From Pandoraea fibrosis (GTDB lineage Bacteria; Pseudomonadota; Gammaproteobacteria; Burkholderiales; Burkholderiaceae), in the NCBI RefSeq assembly GCF_000807775.2, contig NZ_CP047385.1, positions 2,728,001-2,792,000 of the forward strand: 64,000 bases of DNA, written 5' to 3'. This document shows, in pieces, positions 18,215-26,799 of this stretch. The notes beneath the pieces are model-generated. The model saw only the letters and a list, made by a program, of their open reading frames with translations. It was not told where the DNA came from and did not search any database. The translations under genes were made by a program, and so were the position numbers. Each line of letters begins with the position of its first letter. Within the stretch, counting starts at the first letter, position 1.

Positions 18215-19105
18215 TCACCCTTGCGGCGAACTCTCTGCTTCGCCGATCCGGAAAATCTGAGACAGATCCCAATCCGCCATGCCGCGTTGCGCGGCGTCAC
18301 TCAGCAGACGACGCACCTCCGGCAGCACGCGCTGCACCGTAGCGCTTGTGTGAGCCAGTTCTGCAATCGCATCGAGATCCTTGAGCATCACGCGAACCGT
18401 GCCGGTGGCATGCGCCGGCGGGGTCACCATGCGCGGCCACAACGTTTGCAGCAGCACGGAATCGGCCCAGCCGCCTTGCAGTGCCGACGGTACGGCCGAC
18501 GTGTCGATGCCGCTGCGCTTGGCGAGCAGGAACGCCTCGGCGAGCCCTGCGAGCGTGGTGGCGACGATGGCCTGATTGGCGAGCTTGGTGGTCTGGCCTG
18601 CGCCGGTCTCGCCCATGCGTGTGACGCGTGAAGCAAATGCGCGCAGCACCGGCGTGACCGCTTCGATCGCCTGCGCCGGGCCGCCGGCCATGATGGCGAG
18701 CGTGCCGGCCTCGGCGCCCGCTGTGCCACCGGACACCGGTGCGTCGATCCACACACTGCCGGTCGCCTCATGCCAGCGCCTGGCGAGCGTGCGCGTCAAT
18801 GCGGGCGAGAGCGTCGAATGGTCGACGAGAAAGCGCGGCGGCGGGCTCGCGTGCACGAGCCCATGCTCGCCGAACACCACGTCTTCCACGGCCTTGCCGT
18901 CGCCAAGGCAGAGCAGGGCGATGTCGACGCATTCGCCGAGCGCCTGTGGCGTGACGCAGGCCATGGCGCCAGCATCGGTCAGGGCCGTCAGCTTGGCCGC
19001 CGAACGGTTCCAGACGGCGACCTCGTGTCCGGCGGCCAGCAGCCGCTGCGTCATGGGTTCGCCCATGCGGCCGATGCCGCAAAAGCCTACGCGTGGGGTA
19101 GTCAT
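18215..19105 (-). CDS. NAD(P)-binding 3-hydroxyisobutyrate-dehydrogenase family protein
   Basis: 296 residues from the ATG at 19105 (AAGGA 9 nt upstream). Beta-hydroxyacid dehydrogenase: Rossmann [12 protein letters not shown] near residues 7-18, substrate loop [22 protein letters not shown], and the catalytic Lys in [11 protein letters not shown]. Reduces or oxidises a 3-hydroxy acid. The start codon overlaps the stop of the IlvD gene as ATGA, so it is the last gene of a coupled operon (MFS-SDR-IlvD-HIBADH). Substrate probably an intermediate of the same sugar-acid pathway. Confidence 0.9.
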   Translation of the reverse strand: MTTPRVGFCGIGRMGEPMTQRLLAAGHEVAVWNRSAAKLTALTDAGAMACVTPQALGECVDIALLCLGDGKAVEDVVFGEHGLVHASPPPRFLVDHSTLSPALTRTLARRWHEATGSVWIDAPVSGGTAGAEAGTLAIMAGGPAQAIEAVTPVLRAFASRVTRMGETGAGQTTKLANQAIVATTLAGLAEAFLLAKRSGIDTSAVPSALQGGWADSVLLQTLWPRMVTPPAHATGTVRVMLKDLDAIAELAHTSATVQRVLPEVRRLLSDAAQRGMADWDLSQIFRIGEAESSPQG

Positions 19106-20847
19106 CGATTCGGGTCCTTGTCGGTTGACGTCTCCCCGAGTAACGCTTCGTAAGGCCATTGCACGGCCCCCGAATGCGTGACGGCGCCCAGCTTGGCCGG
19201 GCGCACGAGGGCTTCGTACTTCTCGAGCACGCCACCCAGACGTCCGCGCACGAACGGCGGCGTTTGTGCCGCCCGCGCGGCGAGCGCCTCGTCGGAGAGT
19301 TCGACGTCGAGCTTACCCTTGATGGCGTCAATGTGGATACGGTCGCCGTCGCGCAGCAAACGGATCGGTCCGCCGGCCGCCGCTTCCGGGCCAACGTAGC
19401 CGATGCACATGCCGCGCGTCGCCCCGGAGAAGCGCCCGTCAGTGAGCAGCGCCACCTTTTCACCCATGCCCTGCCCGTAGATCGCCGCCGTCACACTGAG
19501 CATTTCACGCATGCCGGGCCCGCCCTTGGGGCCTTCGTTGCGAATGACCAGCACATCGCCCTCGCGATACGTGCCTGCCGCGACCACGGCCATGCAGTCC
19601 TCCTCCGTTTCGAAGACACGCGCGGTGCCGGAGAAGACCAGTTGCTTGAGCCCGGCTGTTTTCAGTGCGGCGCCATCGGGGGCGAGGTTGCCGCGCAATA
19701 CGACCAGTCCGGCGTTCGGCGAGAGCGGTTCGGTGTGCGGCTTGACGACGCGGCCGTCCGGGCCGGGAAACGCCCGTAGCGCAGCGTCGAGCGTCTCGCC
19801 ACTCTGTGTGAGCGTGTCGCCATGAATGTAGCCGCCTGCAAGCAGCGCGTTGAGGACAGCGGGCACCCCGCCAACATGATGCAGGTCGACTGCCAGATAG
19901 CGGCCACCAGGCTGCATGTCGCCGATGAGCGGTGTGCGGGCGAGCACTTCGGAGACGTCGTCGAGCGTGAAGGAAATGCCGGCTTCATGCGCGATCGCAG
20001 GGATGTGCAGCATGGCGTTGGTCGAGCCGCCAGTGGCGGCCACGGCCGCGCAGGCGTTTTCCAGACTCTTGCGCGTGACCAGATCGCGCGGCAGCGGCCC
20101 GCCATTGCGCAGGGCGCGCATGACGTTCTCTCCCGCGCGCCGGGCGATGGCAATGCGCTCGCTATACACCGCCGGCACCATCGCCGAGCCCAATGGCGCG
20201 AGACCGAGCACTTCCGCGACCATCGCCATCGTGTTCGCGGTGAATTGTCCCGGGCACGAACCGGCGGTCGGCGTGCAGCGCTTTTCAACGCCGAGCAACG
20301 TCTCGGCGCTCATGTCGCCGCGTTGCGCCGCACCGACCGCTTCGATGGCCGTGAGGATTGTGGCTTGCGTGCCGTCCGGCGCCACGCCCGGCAGCATCGC
20401 GCCGCCGAACAGAAACACCCCGGGGACATTCACCCGCACCATGCCCATCAGAATGCCGGGCAGTGTTTTGTCGCAACCGGCCACGCCGACGAGGGCGTCG
20501 TAACAGTGCGCGCGCACGAACAGCTCGACGCTGTCGGCAATCGTCTCGCGCGAGACCAGCGAGAAGCGCATGCCCGAGTGATTCATCGAGGTGCCGTCCG
20601 ACACCGAGATCGCCGAGCCGCGAATCGGCACGCCGCCCCCGGCCGCCACGCCCAGCCGGACGTTGTCCGAAATCTGGTTCAGCGACATGGAGCAGGGCGT
20701 GTTTTCGCCAAAAGTGTCGACAATCGCGACGAACGGTTTGTCGATGGCGGCGTCGTCCAGACCGGTGGCGCGCAGAAACGCGCGGTGCGGCGTGCGCGTC
20801 ACGCCTTCGGTCACCGTGCGTGAACGGTGTTTGTGCAGATCTGTCAT
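19102..20847 (-). CDS. IlvD/Edd-family dehydratase
   Basis: 581-residue Fe-S dehydratase of the dihydroxyacid / sugar-acid dehydratase family. Seen: [21 protein letters not shown] (cluster Cys), [15 protein letters not shown], and C-terminal [21 protein letters not shown] with GGPIRLL. It sits with an SDR, an HIBADH-family enzyme and a carbohydrate-acid type MFS rather than with ilvBC. A sugar-acid dehydratase (arabinonate, xylonate, galactonate or similar) is therefore likelier than branched-chain amino acid synthesis. Overlaps the next gene by 4 nt. Confidence 0.9.
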   Translation of the reverse strand: MTDLHKHRSRTVTEGVTRTPHRAFLRATGLDDAAIDKPFVAIVDTFGENTPCSMSLNQISDNVRLGVAAGGGVPIRGSAISVSDGTSMNHSGMRFSLVSRETIADSVELFVRAHCYDALVGVAGCDKTLPGILMGMVRVNVPGVFLFGGAMLPGVAPDGTQATILTAIEAVGAAQRGDMSAETLLGVEKRCTPTAGSCPGQFTANTMAMVAEVLGLAPLGSAMVPAVYSERIAIARRAGENVMRALRNGGPLPRDLVTRKSLENACAAVAATGGSTNAMLHIPAIAHEAGISFTLDDVSEVLARTPLIGDMQPGGRYLAVDLHHVGGVPAVLNALLAGGYIHGDTLTQSGETLDAALRAFPGPDGRVVKPHTEPLSPNAGLVVLRGNLAPDGAALKTAGLKQLVFSGTARVFETEEDCMAVVAAGTYREGDVLVIRNEGPKGGPGMREMLSVTAAIYGQGMGEKVALLTDGRFSGATRGMCIGYVGPEAAAGGPIRLLRDGDRIHIDAIKGKLDVELSDEALAARAAQTPPFVRGRLGGVLEKYEALVRPAKLGAVTHSGAVQWPYEALLGETSTDKDPNR

Positions 20848-20895
20848 GGGGACTTCCTTATGTTGTTTCTCGCCTGATGCGTCCGATGCTGTCGC

Positions 20896-21675
20896 TCAGG
20901 TGTTCAGCAGCAAACCGTTTTCGATGGCGAGCACCTGACCGGTCATCGCCGGTGCGTGGGCCGCGAGGAACCAGGCGAGGTCGGCGATTTCCGACGGCTG
21001 CGAGACGCGCTTGAGCGGCGCGTTCTCGCGCATGCCGTCGACTACGCGGGCGTAAGCGTCGTCGCCGAGCACCCGTCGCAGCAAGCCGTCGTCGACCATG
21101 CCCGGCGCGATGGCGTTCACGCGTACATGCGGGGCGAGATTGCGCGCGAGCGAGAGCGTGAGCGAGTTGACGGCGCCCTTGGACGCGGCATAGGCGATCG
21201 ACGACCCGGTGCCGTTGAGCGACGCCAGCGACGAAATGTTGATCACGGCGGCCGACGAAGCCCCCGCAGAGCGTTCGCGCAGCAACGGTGCGGCGGCACG
21301 CGTCATCTGGAACATGCCGATCAGGTTGACGCGGTAAATGCGCTCGAATTCGACGTCGTCGATGGCGTCGAGGTCGCCGTGCGGGATCACGCGCGTGGTG
21401 CCCGCGCTGTTCACGAGTGCGTCGAGCCGTCCCCACTGCGCGCCGACGGCGTTCGCCATGCGACGGCATGCGGCGTCGTCGCCGACGTCGGCATCAATGA
21501 CGAGCGTTTGCGCACCGGCGTCGCGGCATTGCGCGGCGACCGACTCCGCCGCAGCGCGGGTGCTGTCATCGAAGTTATTGATGGCCACGGCCCAGCCATC
21601 GCGGGCGAAGCGCAGGGCAGTGGCGGCGCCGATGCCGGTAGCGGCGCCGGTCACGAGGCAGACGGGAAAACTCAT
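20896..21675 (-). CDS. SDR-family oxidoreductase
   Basis: 259 residues from the ATG at 21675, which overlaps the MFS stop as ATGA. Classical short-chain dehydrogenase: TGAATGIG cofactor loop, VNSAG, catalytic Ser in NISSLAS and YAASK. It probably oxidises the sugar or sugar alcohol that feeds the IlvD-family dehydratase. The open frame extends upstream into the MFS gene but that part is not protein-like. Confidence 0.92.
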   Translation of the reverse strand: MSFPVCLVTGAATGIGAATALRFARDGWAVAINNFDDSTRAAAESVAAQCRDAGAQTLVIDADVGDDAACRRMANAVGAQWGRLDALVNSAGTTRVIPHGDLDAIDDVEFERIYRVNLIGMFQMTRAAAPLLRERSAGASSAAVINISSLASLNGTGSSIAYAASKGAVNSLTLSLARNLAPHVRVNAIAPGMVDDGLLRRVLGDDAYARVVDGMRENAPLKRVSQPSEIADLAWFLAAHAPAMTGQVLAIENGLLLNT

Positions 21676-23000
21676 GCGTGACTCCGTTGTGGCTTGAGCG
21701 ACAGCACGATGCAGGCGCCGCCGATCAACGCACACGCCAGCACGATCATGCCGGGCAGCAGTTGGCCGGTGCTGTCCTTGAGAAAGCCGATGACATATGG
21801 GCTGACGAAGCCCGCCAGATTGCCGGTCGAGTTGATCAGCGCGATGGCCGCTGCCGCACCGGCGCCGCCCATCATGGCCGTGGGAATGCCCCAGAAGACC
21901 GGCGCAATCGAATTGATACCGATGGCCGCGACGATGAGTGCTGCCATCGACCACCACAAATGTTGTGCGAGCAACACCGAGGCCAGCATGCCGGCCGCGC
22001 CCAGCAAACAGCACACAGCGACATGCACACGGCGTTCGTTACGACGGTCCGCGTGGCGCGCCACGAGAATCATGGCAACGGCGCTCACGAGCGAGGGCAC
22101 GGCGGAGAGCAACCCGATGTTGCCCAGGTTGGCGACGCCGGCCGCGCGGATCATCGTCGGCAGCCAGAACACGAGACCGTAATTGCCCATCGCGATACAG
22201 AAGTACAGCAGACCGAGCAACCAGACCTTGCCGTTACCGAACACCTCGCGCACGCTCTGATGCGCGCGGGTGCTGTCGTCGGCCGCGAGATCCTGCGCGA
22301 GCAGACGCTTCTCGTCTGCGCTCAGCCACTTCACTGCTTCGATGCGGTCCTGCAACACGAAGAAGGCGGCGATCCCGACGAATAGCGAGGCGATGCCTTC
22401 GATCAGAAACAGCCATTGCCAGCCAGCGAAGTCGTGCAGGCCGCCAAAGCGTTGCATGATCCAGCCGGACAGCGGCCCCCCGATGGCGCCGGACACCGGA
22501 ATCGCCACCATGAACAGCGCGATGATCTGCGAGCGTTTGTTCGAGGGAAACCACTTCGAGAGATACAGCACGATGCCGGGGAAGAAACCGGCTTCGGCCA
22601 CGCCAAGCAGGAAGCGCAGCACGTAGAACGACATCGGGCCCTGCGTGAACATCGTCAGGCAGGAGATGATCGACCAGGTGACCATGATGCGCGCGATCCA
22701 CATGCGTGCGCCGACGCGATGCAGGATCAGGTTGCTCGGCACTTCGAAAATGAAGTAGCCGAGGAAGAACACGCCCGCGCCGGCCCCGTAGACGGTTTCG
22801 GACAACGACAGGTCCGCGAGCATCTCCAGTTTTGCGAAGCTCACGTTCACGCGGTCGATGTACGCGACGATGAAGGCGAGAAAGAGGAACGGGATGATGT
22901 GCCAGGTCAGCTTGCGATACAGCGCGTCGCGCTGCGTCGGGTCCAGGGCGGCATTCGCGCCGGCATGCGGCCGCGCGCCGCCGGAAAGGGACGTGCTCAT
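21672..23000 (-). CDS. MFS transporter, ACS family
   Basis: 442 residues, 12 helices, anion:cation symporter family (GudP/DgoT/phthalate-like). Seen: YIDRVNVSFAKLEM in helix 1, EVPSNLILHRVGAR after helix 2, FLLGVAEAGFFPGIVLYLSKWFP in helix 4. It would import an organic or sugar acid. First gene of the operon and divergent from a LysR gene. The ATG at 23000 has a GGAG 10 nt upstream; the frame before it is not protein-like. Confidence 0.92.
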   Translation of the reverse strand: MSTSLSGGARPHAGANAALDPTQRDALYRKLTWHIIPFLFLAFIVAYIDRVNVSFAKLEMLADLSLSETVYGAGAGVFFLGYFIFEVPSNLILHRVGARMWIARIMVTWSIISCLTMFTQGPMSFYVLRFLLGVAEAGFFPGIVLYLSKWFPSNKRSQIIALFMVAIPVSGAIGGPLSGWIMQRFGGLHDFAGWQWLFLIEGIASLFVGIAAFFVLQDRIEAVKWLSADEKRLLAQDLAADDSTRAHQSVREVFGNGKVWLLGLLYFCIAMGNYGLVFWLPTMIRAAGVANLGNIGLLSAVPSLVSAVAMILVARHADRRNERRVHVAVCCLLGAAGMLASVLLAQHLWWSMAALIVAAIGINSIAPVFWGIPTAMMGGAGAAAAIALINSTGNLAGFVSPYVIGFLKDSTGQLLPGMIVLACALIGGACIVLSLKPQRSHA

Positions 23001-23280
23001 GGGTGTTGTCTCCGTGGATGCGTGCCATTCGGCACGTCGAGTTATTGGGCAGCGTGGCGCACGTTCGGTTATGCGGTGGCGGCTCGATGAGGAACGGCAA
23101 GGGGCCATTCCCGACTGAGCGATACGCCATGAGGCTGCCCGCGCGACAGTGCTGCTCGATCGAAGGGTAAGGCGTGGGCAGGCGCAACGGCAAATCACAC
23201 TTTGCGCTCGCGACATTACCATTTGGTTATGATGTTGGCGTTCTGCCCTTGCCCAACGCTACGGACTCTTCACGCCCGCC

Positions 23281-24246
23281 ATGTCAACGACCGATACCTC
23301 GATAGAACGCTTTTTCCGCAGCGGCCTGAAGCTGGGCCATCTGCGCATACTGGTGACGTTGGGGGAATTGCGGCAGGTCACGCGCGTGGCGGCGGCGTTT
23401 CACGTCACGCAGCCGGCAATTTCCAAGCAGATCGCGGAGATTGAAGAGGCGTTGGGCGCTCCGGTCGTGCGACGCGTGGGAAATGCTGTCGAGCTGACCG
23501 GCATCGGGCGTGTGCTCGTCGAGCGAGGCCGAGAGATTCTCCGGCAGATCGAGCTGGCGCGACGTGATGTCAGTGCGCTGAGCGCCGGCACGGCGGGGCA
23601 TGTGCGCTTCGGTGCCGTGGTCACGATTCCCCAACCGTTGATCGCGCATGCGGTCGAGTTGTTCACACGGCGCGCACCGAATGCGTCGTTCTCCTTCGTG
23701 GAAGCCACGCTCGACCGTCTGCTCAAAATGATGGACGAGGGCAATCTCGATCTGGCGCTCGGACGCAATCGCGTGACCGGTCACTTGCCCGTCATGCGCC
23801 ATGAATCGCTGCACCATGAGCCGTTCGTGTTTGTGGTCGGCACGCGGCATCCGCTGGGCGGGCACGACACTGCCGACAGGCCGGTCACCTGGGACGATTT
23901 GCAGGACGTTCGCTGGATCACACCGATGCGTGGATCGCCCGCGTTTGCGACGATGGTGGAAATCCTCGCCGAACATGGGGTGACGTTGCAGCGTCCGGCG
24001 ATCGAGTCGAGTTCGTTGGCATTGAATCTCGCGTTGCTGCGAGGCGGCGATTTTGTCTCGATCCTGCCACTGTCACTTGCCCGGCGTTATGTGCAGCGCG
24101 GTTCGATGCGTGTGCTGCCGCTGCCGCCACTCGGCCCCTTGGGCGAGGCGATTCTCTACTGGCGCGAAGACACCACCACCCCTGCCGCGCAGCTCTTCGC
24201 CGCGTGTTTGCGTGAGTCCTCGGCCGAACTGATCGACGCGAACTGA
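23281..24246 (+). CDS. LysR-family regulator (GbpR-like)
   Basis: 321 residues. Winged HTH at about residues 18-80 (LRILVTLGELRQVTRVAAAF ... TQPAISKQIAEIEEALG), then an effector domain. Resembles the GbpR/CbbR-type LysR regulators that control sugar-acid uptake. Divergent from the MFS-SDR-IlvD-HIBADH operon, so its probable regulator. A short ACCA-TT-TGGT palindrome at 23218-23227 in the shared promoter could be part of its site. Confidence 0.9.
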   Translation: MSTTDTSIERFFRSGLKLGHLRILVTLGELRQVTRVAAAFHVTQPAISKQIAEIEEALGAPVVRRVGNAVELTGIGRVLVERGREILRQIELARRDVSALSAGTAGHVRFGAVVTIPQPLIAHAVELFTRRAPNASFSFVEATLDRLLKMMDEGNLDLALGRNRVTGHLPVMRHESLHHEPFVFVVGTRHPLGGHDTADRPVTWDDLQDVRWITPMRGSPAFATMVEILAEHGVTLQRPAIESSSLALNLALLRGGDFVSILPLSLARRYVQRGSMRVLPLPPLGPLGEAILYWREDTTTPAAQLFAACLRESSAELIDAN

Positions 24247-24643
24247 GGCGATTGGCATGTTTGGCGCCGCTGTCCCTCGACACTGCCTGGCGCGCATGCG
24301 TTGCGCGGCGGCGCTTCGTGGAACGGCTTTGCGTTGTAAGCGTTTCAAGAACGATACATTTTCGGCGGGTGGCGCTTCGGTGTCTCGCAAATTGAGTTAT
24401 TAGTTTCTTTTAAATCAATTGGTTAGGTCGTCTGGCACGGAATTCGCGTATGTGAATCGTGTATGGCGAAGCGCCAACCCGGAATTTCCGCAGGCAGTTG
24501 GCAAGGTGTCCCTGTGCATCAACGCACGGGCCGGCCCGCTATTGCCCGCGTTTTTCGCTGATGCGCTTACGTCGTAACGCAGAACCTTCTGGCGGGGGTC
24601 TGTGTGTTCCGAAGTGAGGGTACGCGTGCGCGGGGAGGGGACC
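24247..24643. other. Upstream region of the glycine-rich gene
   Basis: About 400 nt without a gene. Holds an AT-rich stretch near 24390-24425 and a sigma-54-like element at 24433. Nothing else recognised. Confidence 0.5.
24433..24447 (+). promoter_or_regulatory. Possible sigma-54 promoter
   Basis: TGGCACGGAATTCGC: perfect TGGCACG half, GG and GC exactly 10 nt apart, but TCGC in place of TTGC. Predicted start near 24459, about 185 nt before the glycine-rich gene. Confidence 0.4.
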
Positions 24644-25225
24644 ATGAACGGGTTCAAGGCGACTTTGGTGGGAGCAGCGGCGGTAGCCATGCTGTGTGGT
24701 GTTTCGATCGACGCGTCGTATGCCGCCGGAGGTGGCGGTGGGCGCGGTGGCGGAGGCGGTATCGGTTTCGGTGGCGGCGGTGGATTGGGGGGACTTGGCG
24801 CGTTCGGCGGCCCGGGCGGGACAGGAACGGGGGTAGGTGTCGGTGTCGGGATCGGCGGTGCCGGCGGCTGCGGTTGCGGTAGCCACGGCGGCGGCCCCGG
24901 TGGTGGTCCTGGCGGTGGTCCCGGTGGCGGCCCCGGCGGTGGTCCCGGTGGCGGCCCCGGCGGCGGCCCCGGCGGTGGACCCGGCGGTGGACCCGGTGGT
25001 GGCCCTGGCGGTGGCCCCGGCGGCGGAGGAACTGGGGGTGGCCCTGGCGGCGTTGGCGCCAGCAGTGGCGGAGGTGGGGGCGTGGGTGCCTCCGGTCCTG
25101 GCGGACGCGGCATTGGTGGCTCGGCCGGTGGTAACGGGCTTGCCGCCTTCGGTGGTCCCAGCGGTTTCGGCGGTGGTGGGGGATGTGCAATGAACGGCCA
25201 GAACGGCGAGGAGCCGTGCCCCTGA
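24644..25225 (+). CDS. Secreted glycine-rich repeat protein
   Basis: 193 residues from the ATG at 24644 (GGAGGGG 3 nt upstream). Signal peptide of about 27 residues ending SYAAG. The mature protein is nearly all glycine, with a block of 11 perfect GGGP units (24887-25018, 12-nt DNA repeats) and only scattered Ala, Val, Ser and Cys residues. No catalytic fold is possible, so a structural, surface or matrix role is likely. Reading on the opposite strand gives Pro-rich frames that are artefacts of the repeat. Possible sigma-54 promoter upstream. Confidence 0.7.
   Translation: MNGFKATLVGAAAVAMLCGVSIDASYAAGGGGGRGGGGGIGFGGGGGLGGLGAFGGPGGTGTGVGVGVGIGGAGGCGCGSHGGGPGGGPGGGPGGGPGGGPGGGPGGGPGGGPGGGPGGGPGGGPGGGGTGGGPGGVGASSGGGGGVGASGPGGRGIGGSAGGNGLAAFGGPSGFGGGGGCAMNGQNGEEPCP
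24887..25018 (+). repeat. 12-bp tandem repeat, 11 units (GGGP)
   Basis: Eleven in-frame 12-nt units, consensus GGYGGYGGYCCY, with third-position variation only. Each encodes Gly-Gly-Gly-Pro. Slippage would add or remove four residues without a frameshift. Confidence 0.95.
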
Positions 25226-25240
25226 GCCAGTCGTGGGCAG

Positions 25241-25270
25241 CCTGCACGCGCTCGGCACGGCGCGTGCAGG
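25241..25270 (+). terminator. Hairpin after the glycine-rich gene
   Basis: Perfect 10-bp stem CCTGCACGCG/CGCGTGCAGG with a 10-nt loop, 16 nt after the stop. Followed by GTCTGTTCTG, not a clean T-tract. Confidence 0.5.
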
Positions 25271-25402
25271 GTCTGTTCTGCAATGCAACGGTATAGCGAG
25301 TCTCACAGGTTGATCGTCGGTTCCTGATGCGACCGGCTGGCGGCGGTTGCTGCCAGCCGTGCCACCCCCCCGGCCCGTGATCAGGTTGTTCTCCCGGCGA
25401 CG

Positions 25403-25434
25403 AGCCCCCTCGGTGAACCGAGGGGGCTTTTTTT
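25403..25434 (+). terminator. Strong intrinsic terminator
   Basis: Perfect 11-bp stem AGCCCCCTCGG/CCGAGGGGGCT, TGAA loop, then seven T. It lies 170 nt after the glycine-rich gene, so it either ends a long 3' UTR or a separate short transcript. Confidence 0.9.
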
Positions 25435-25639
25435 ATCATTTGCCCTGGCTATCGAAACGAGTGGGGGATATGGAAATGCCGATTATGTATTTCGCGTAAA
25501 CCCGCATCTGTGGCAGCATCCGGGGTCTGGGTTGCGAGAGGGGCCGAGGGCTCCCCGTCACCGCTGCGGGCTCATCAGGCTCGCGTGATATCGAACAGGC
25601 GCTCAACAGGCGTCACATAAGCAAAAGGAGAATTTGCAC

Positions 25640-26443
25640 ATGCTGTCCCGTCAACTGATTAACGCGTTCCTCGGCGCTACGTTTGCGCTGGCATCCCTCG
25701 GCGCCACGGCCCAGACGGCCGACAAGCCCCTGAAGGTCGGCACGATGGCCGGCTCGGACGCGCAGATCTTCGAAGTCGTGAAGAAGGTTGCGCATCAGCG
25801 TGGCCTCGAAATCAAGATCATCGAGTTCAGTGACTACGCACAGCCGAACGCCGCGCTCGACGCGGGCGACCTGGACGCCAACGGCTTCCAGCACAAGCCG
25901 TTCCTCGACAGCCAGATCAAGGATCGCGGCTACAAGATCGTGAGCGCTGGCCTTACCTATGTTTCGCCGCTGGGCTTCTATTCGAAGAAATTCAAGTCGC
26001 TCAAGGATCTGCCGAACGGCGCGAAGGTCGGTATCCAGAACGACCCGTCGAATGGCAATCGCGCGCTGCTTCTGTTGCAAAAGGAAGGCCTGATCAAGCT
26101 GCGTGCCGGTCTGGAAGGCAAGAATGCCACGCCGCTGGACATCGCCGAGAACCCGAAGAAGCTGAAGATCGTGGAACTCGAAGCTGCCCAATTGCCGCGC
26201 GCACTGCCGGATCTGGACGCCGCGTCGATCAACACGAACTTCGCAGCGCAAGCCGGTCTGGTGCCGCAGCGTGACGCCATCGCCATCGAAGATCTGAAGG
26301 GCCCGTATGCCAACCTGATCGCGGTGCGCGTGCAGGACGCGAACAAGCCGTGGGTCAAGCAACTGGTCGACGCCTATCACTCGGACGAAGTGAAGAAATT
26401 CATCGAAACGCAGTTCAAGGGTGCGCTGATTGCGACGTGGTAA
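25640..26443 (+). CDS. MetQ/NlpA-family substrate-binding protein
   Basis: 267 residues from the ATG at 25640 (AAAAGGAG 9 nt upstream). Periplasmic D-methionine/lipoprotein-9 family: LKVGTMAGSDAQIFEVVKKVA, then GDLDANGFQHKPFLDSQ and the IQNDPSNGNRALLLLQ segment. The signal peptide ends near GATAQT and has no lipobox; the whole protein lacks cysteine, so it should be soluble rather than lipid-anchored. No metN or metI adjoins, unlike typical metNIQ operons. Binds methionine or a related amino acid by family. Confidence 0.9.
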   Translation: MLSRQLINAFLGATFALASLGATAQTADKPLKVGTMAGSDAQIFEVVKKVAHQRGLEIKIIEFSDYAQPNAALDAGDLDANGFQHKPFLDSQIKDRGYKIVSAGLTYVSPLGFYSKKFKSLKDLPNGAKVGIQNDPSNGNRALLLLQKEGLIKLRAGLEGKNATPLDIAENPKKLKIVELEAAQLPRALPDLDAASINTNFAAQAGLVPQRDAIAIEDLKGPYANLIAVRVQDANKPWVKQLVDAYHSDEVKKFIETQFKGALIATW

Positions 26444-26460
26444 GCACTGAAACCGCTTTC

Positions 26461-26479
26461 GATGCGCATGATGCGCATC
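26461..26479. repeat. 19-bp perfect palindrome
   Basis: GATGCGCATGATGCGCATC, arms of 9 bp around one G, 17 nt after the MetQ-like stop. Could be an mRNA hairpin preceding the terminator or a protein site. Confidence 0.5.
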
Positions 26480-26496
26480 GTTCGAGGTCCATGAAG

Positions 26497-26523
26497 AACC
26501 GGGGTTTCGACCCCGGTTTTTTT
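26497..26523 (+). terminator. Intrinsic terminator of the MetQ-like gene
   Basis: Perfect 8-bp stem AACCGGGG/CCCCGGTT, 6-nt loop, then a run of seven T. Confidence 0.9.
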
Positions 26524-26609
26524 ATGCCGTCCGGGTGTCGAGATCGGGACGCAGGTATGAAAACGGTTGACTAGAATGGAAGCATCATCCGGACCGACAG
26601 GAGGCCGCC

Positions 26610-26771
26610 ATGTCCATGCTCAACGTTTCGATGATGCTTGTGGCGCTGCTCGTCGGCTTCGCCATCGGTATGGTTGTCGATCACTTCTGGGTGACGCATC
26701 ACGACGAGCCGGCTGAACACAAGCGCCTGGACTGGCACGCGATGTGGGACCGCATCCGTCACCAGCATTGA
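26610..26771 (+). CDS. 53-residue single-pass membrane protein
   Basis: ATG at 26610 with AGGAGG 5 nt upstream and a TGA at 26769. One hydrophobic helix at about residues 5-24 (MLNVSMMLVALLVGFAIGMV), then a His/Asp/Trp-rich polar tail (DHFWVTHHDEPAEHKRLDWH). No family recognised. Strong ribosome site and clean helix argue for a real gene; function unknown. Confidence 0.6.
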   Translation: MSMLNVSMMLVALLVGFAIGMVVDHFWVTHHDEPAEHKRLDWHAMWDRIRHQH

Positions 26772-26799
26772 CAAGCGTTTTAGGCTGCTTCGATGACAT

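Noticed and set aside
24415..25113. Proline-rich minus-strand frame opposite the glycine-rich gene
   Set aside because: GGC/GCC repeats make several open frames; only the plus frame has a ribosome site and signal peptide.
25540..25590. SAH-riboswitch-like words CGCTGC and CAGGCTCG before the MetQ-like gene
   Set aside because: The 5' half is not contiguous with the expected CGAGGAGCGCTGC core and no consistent pairing could be drawn.
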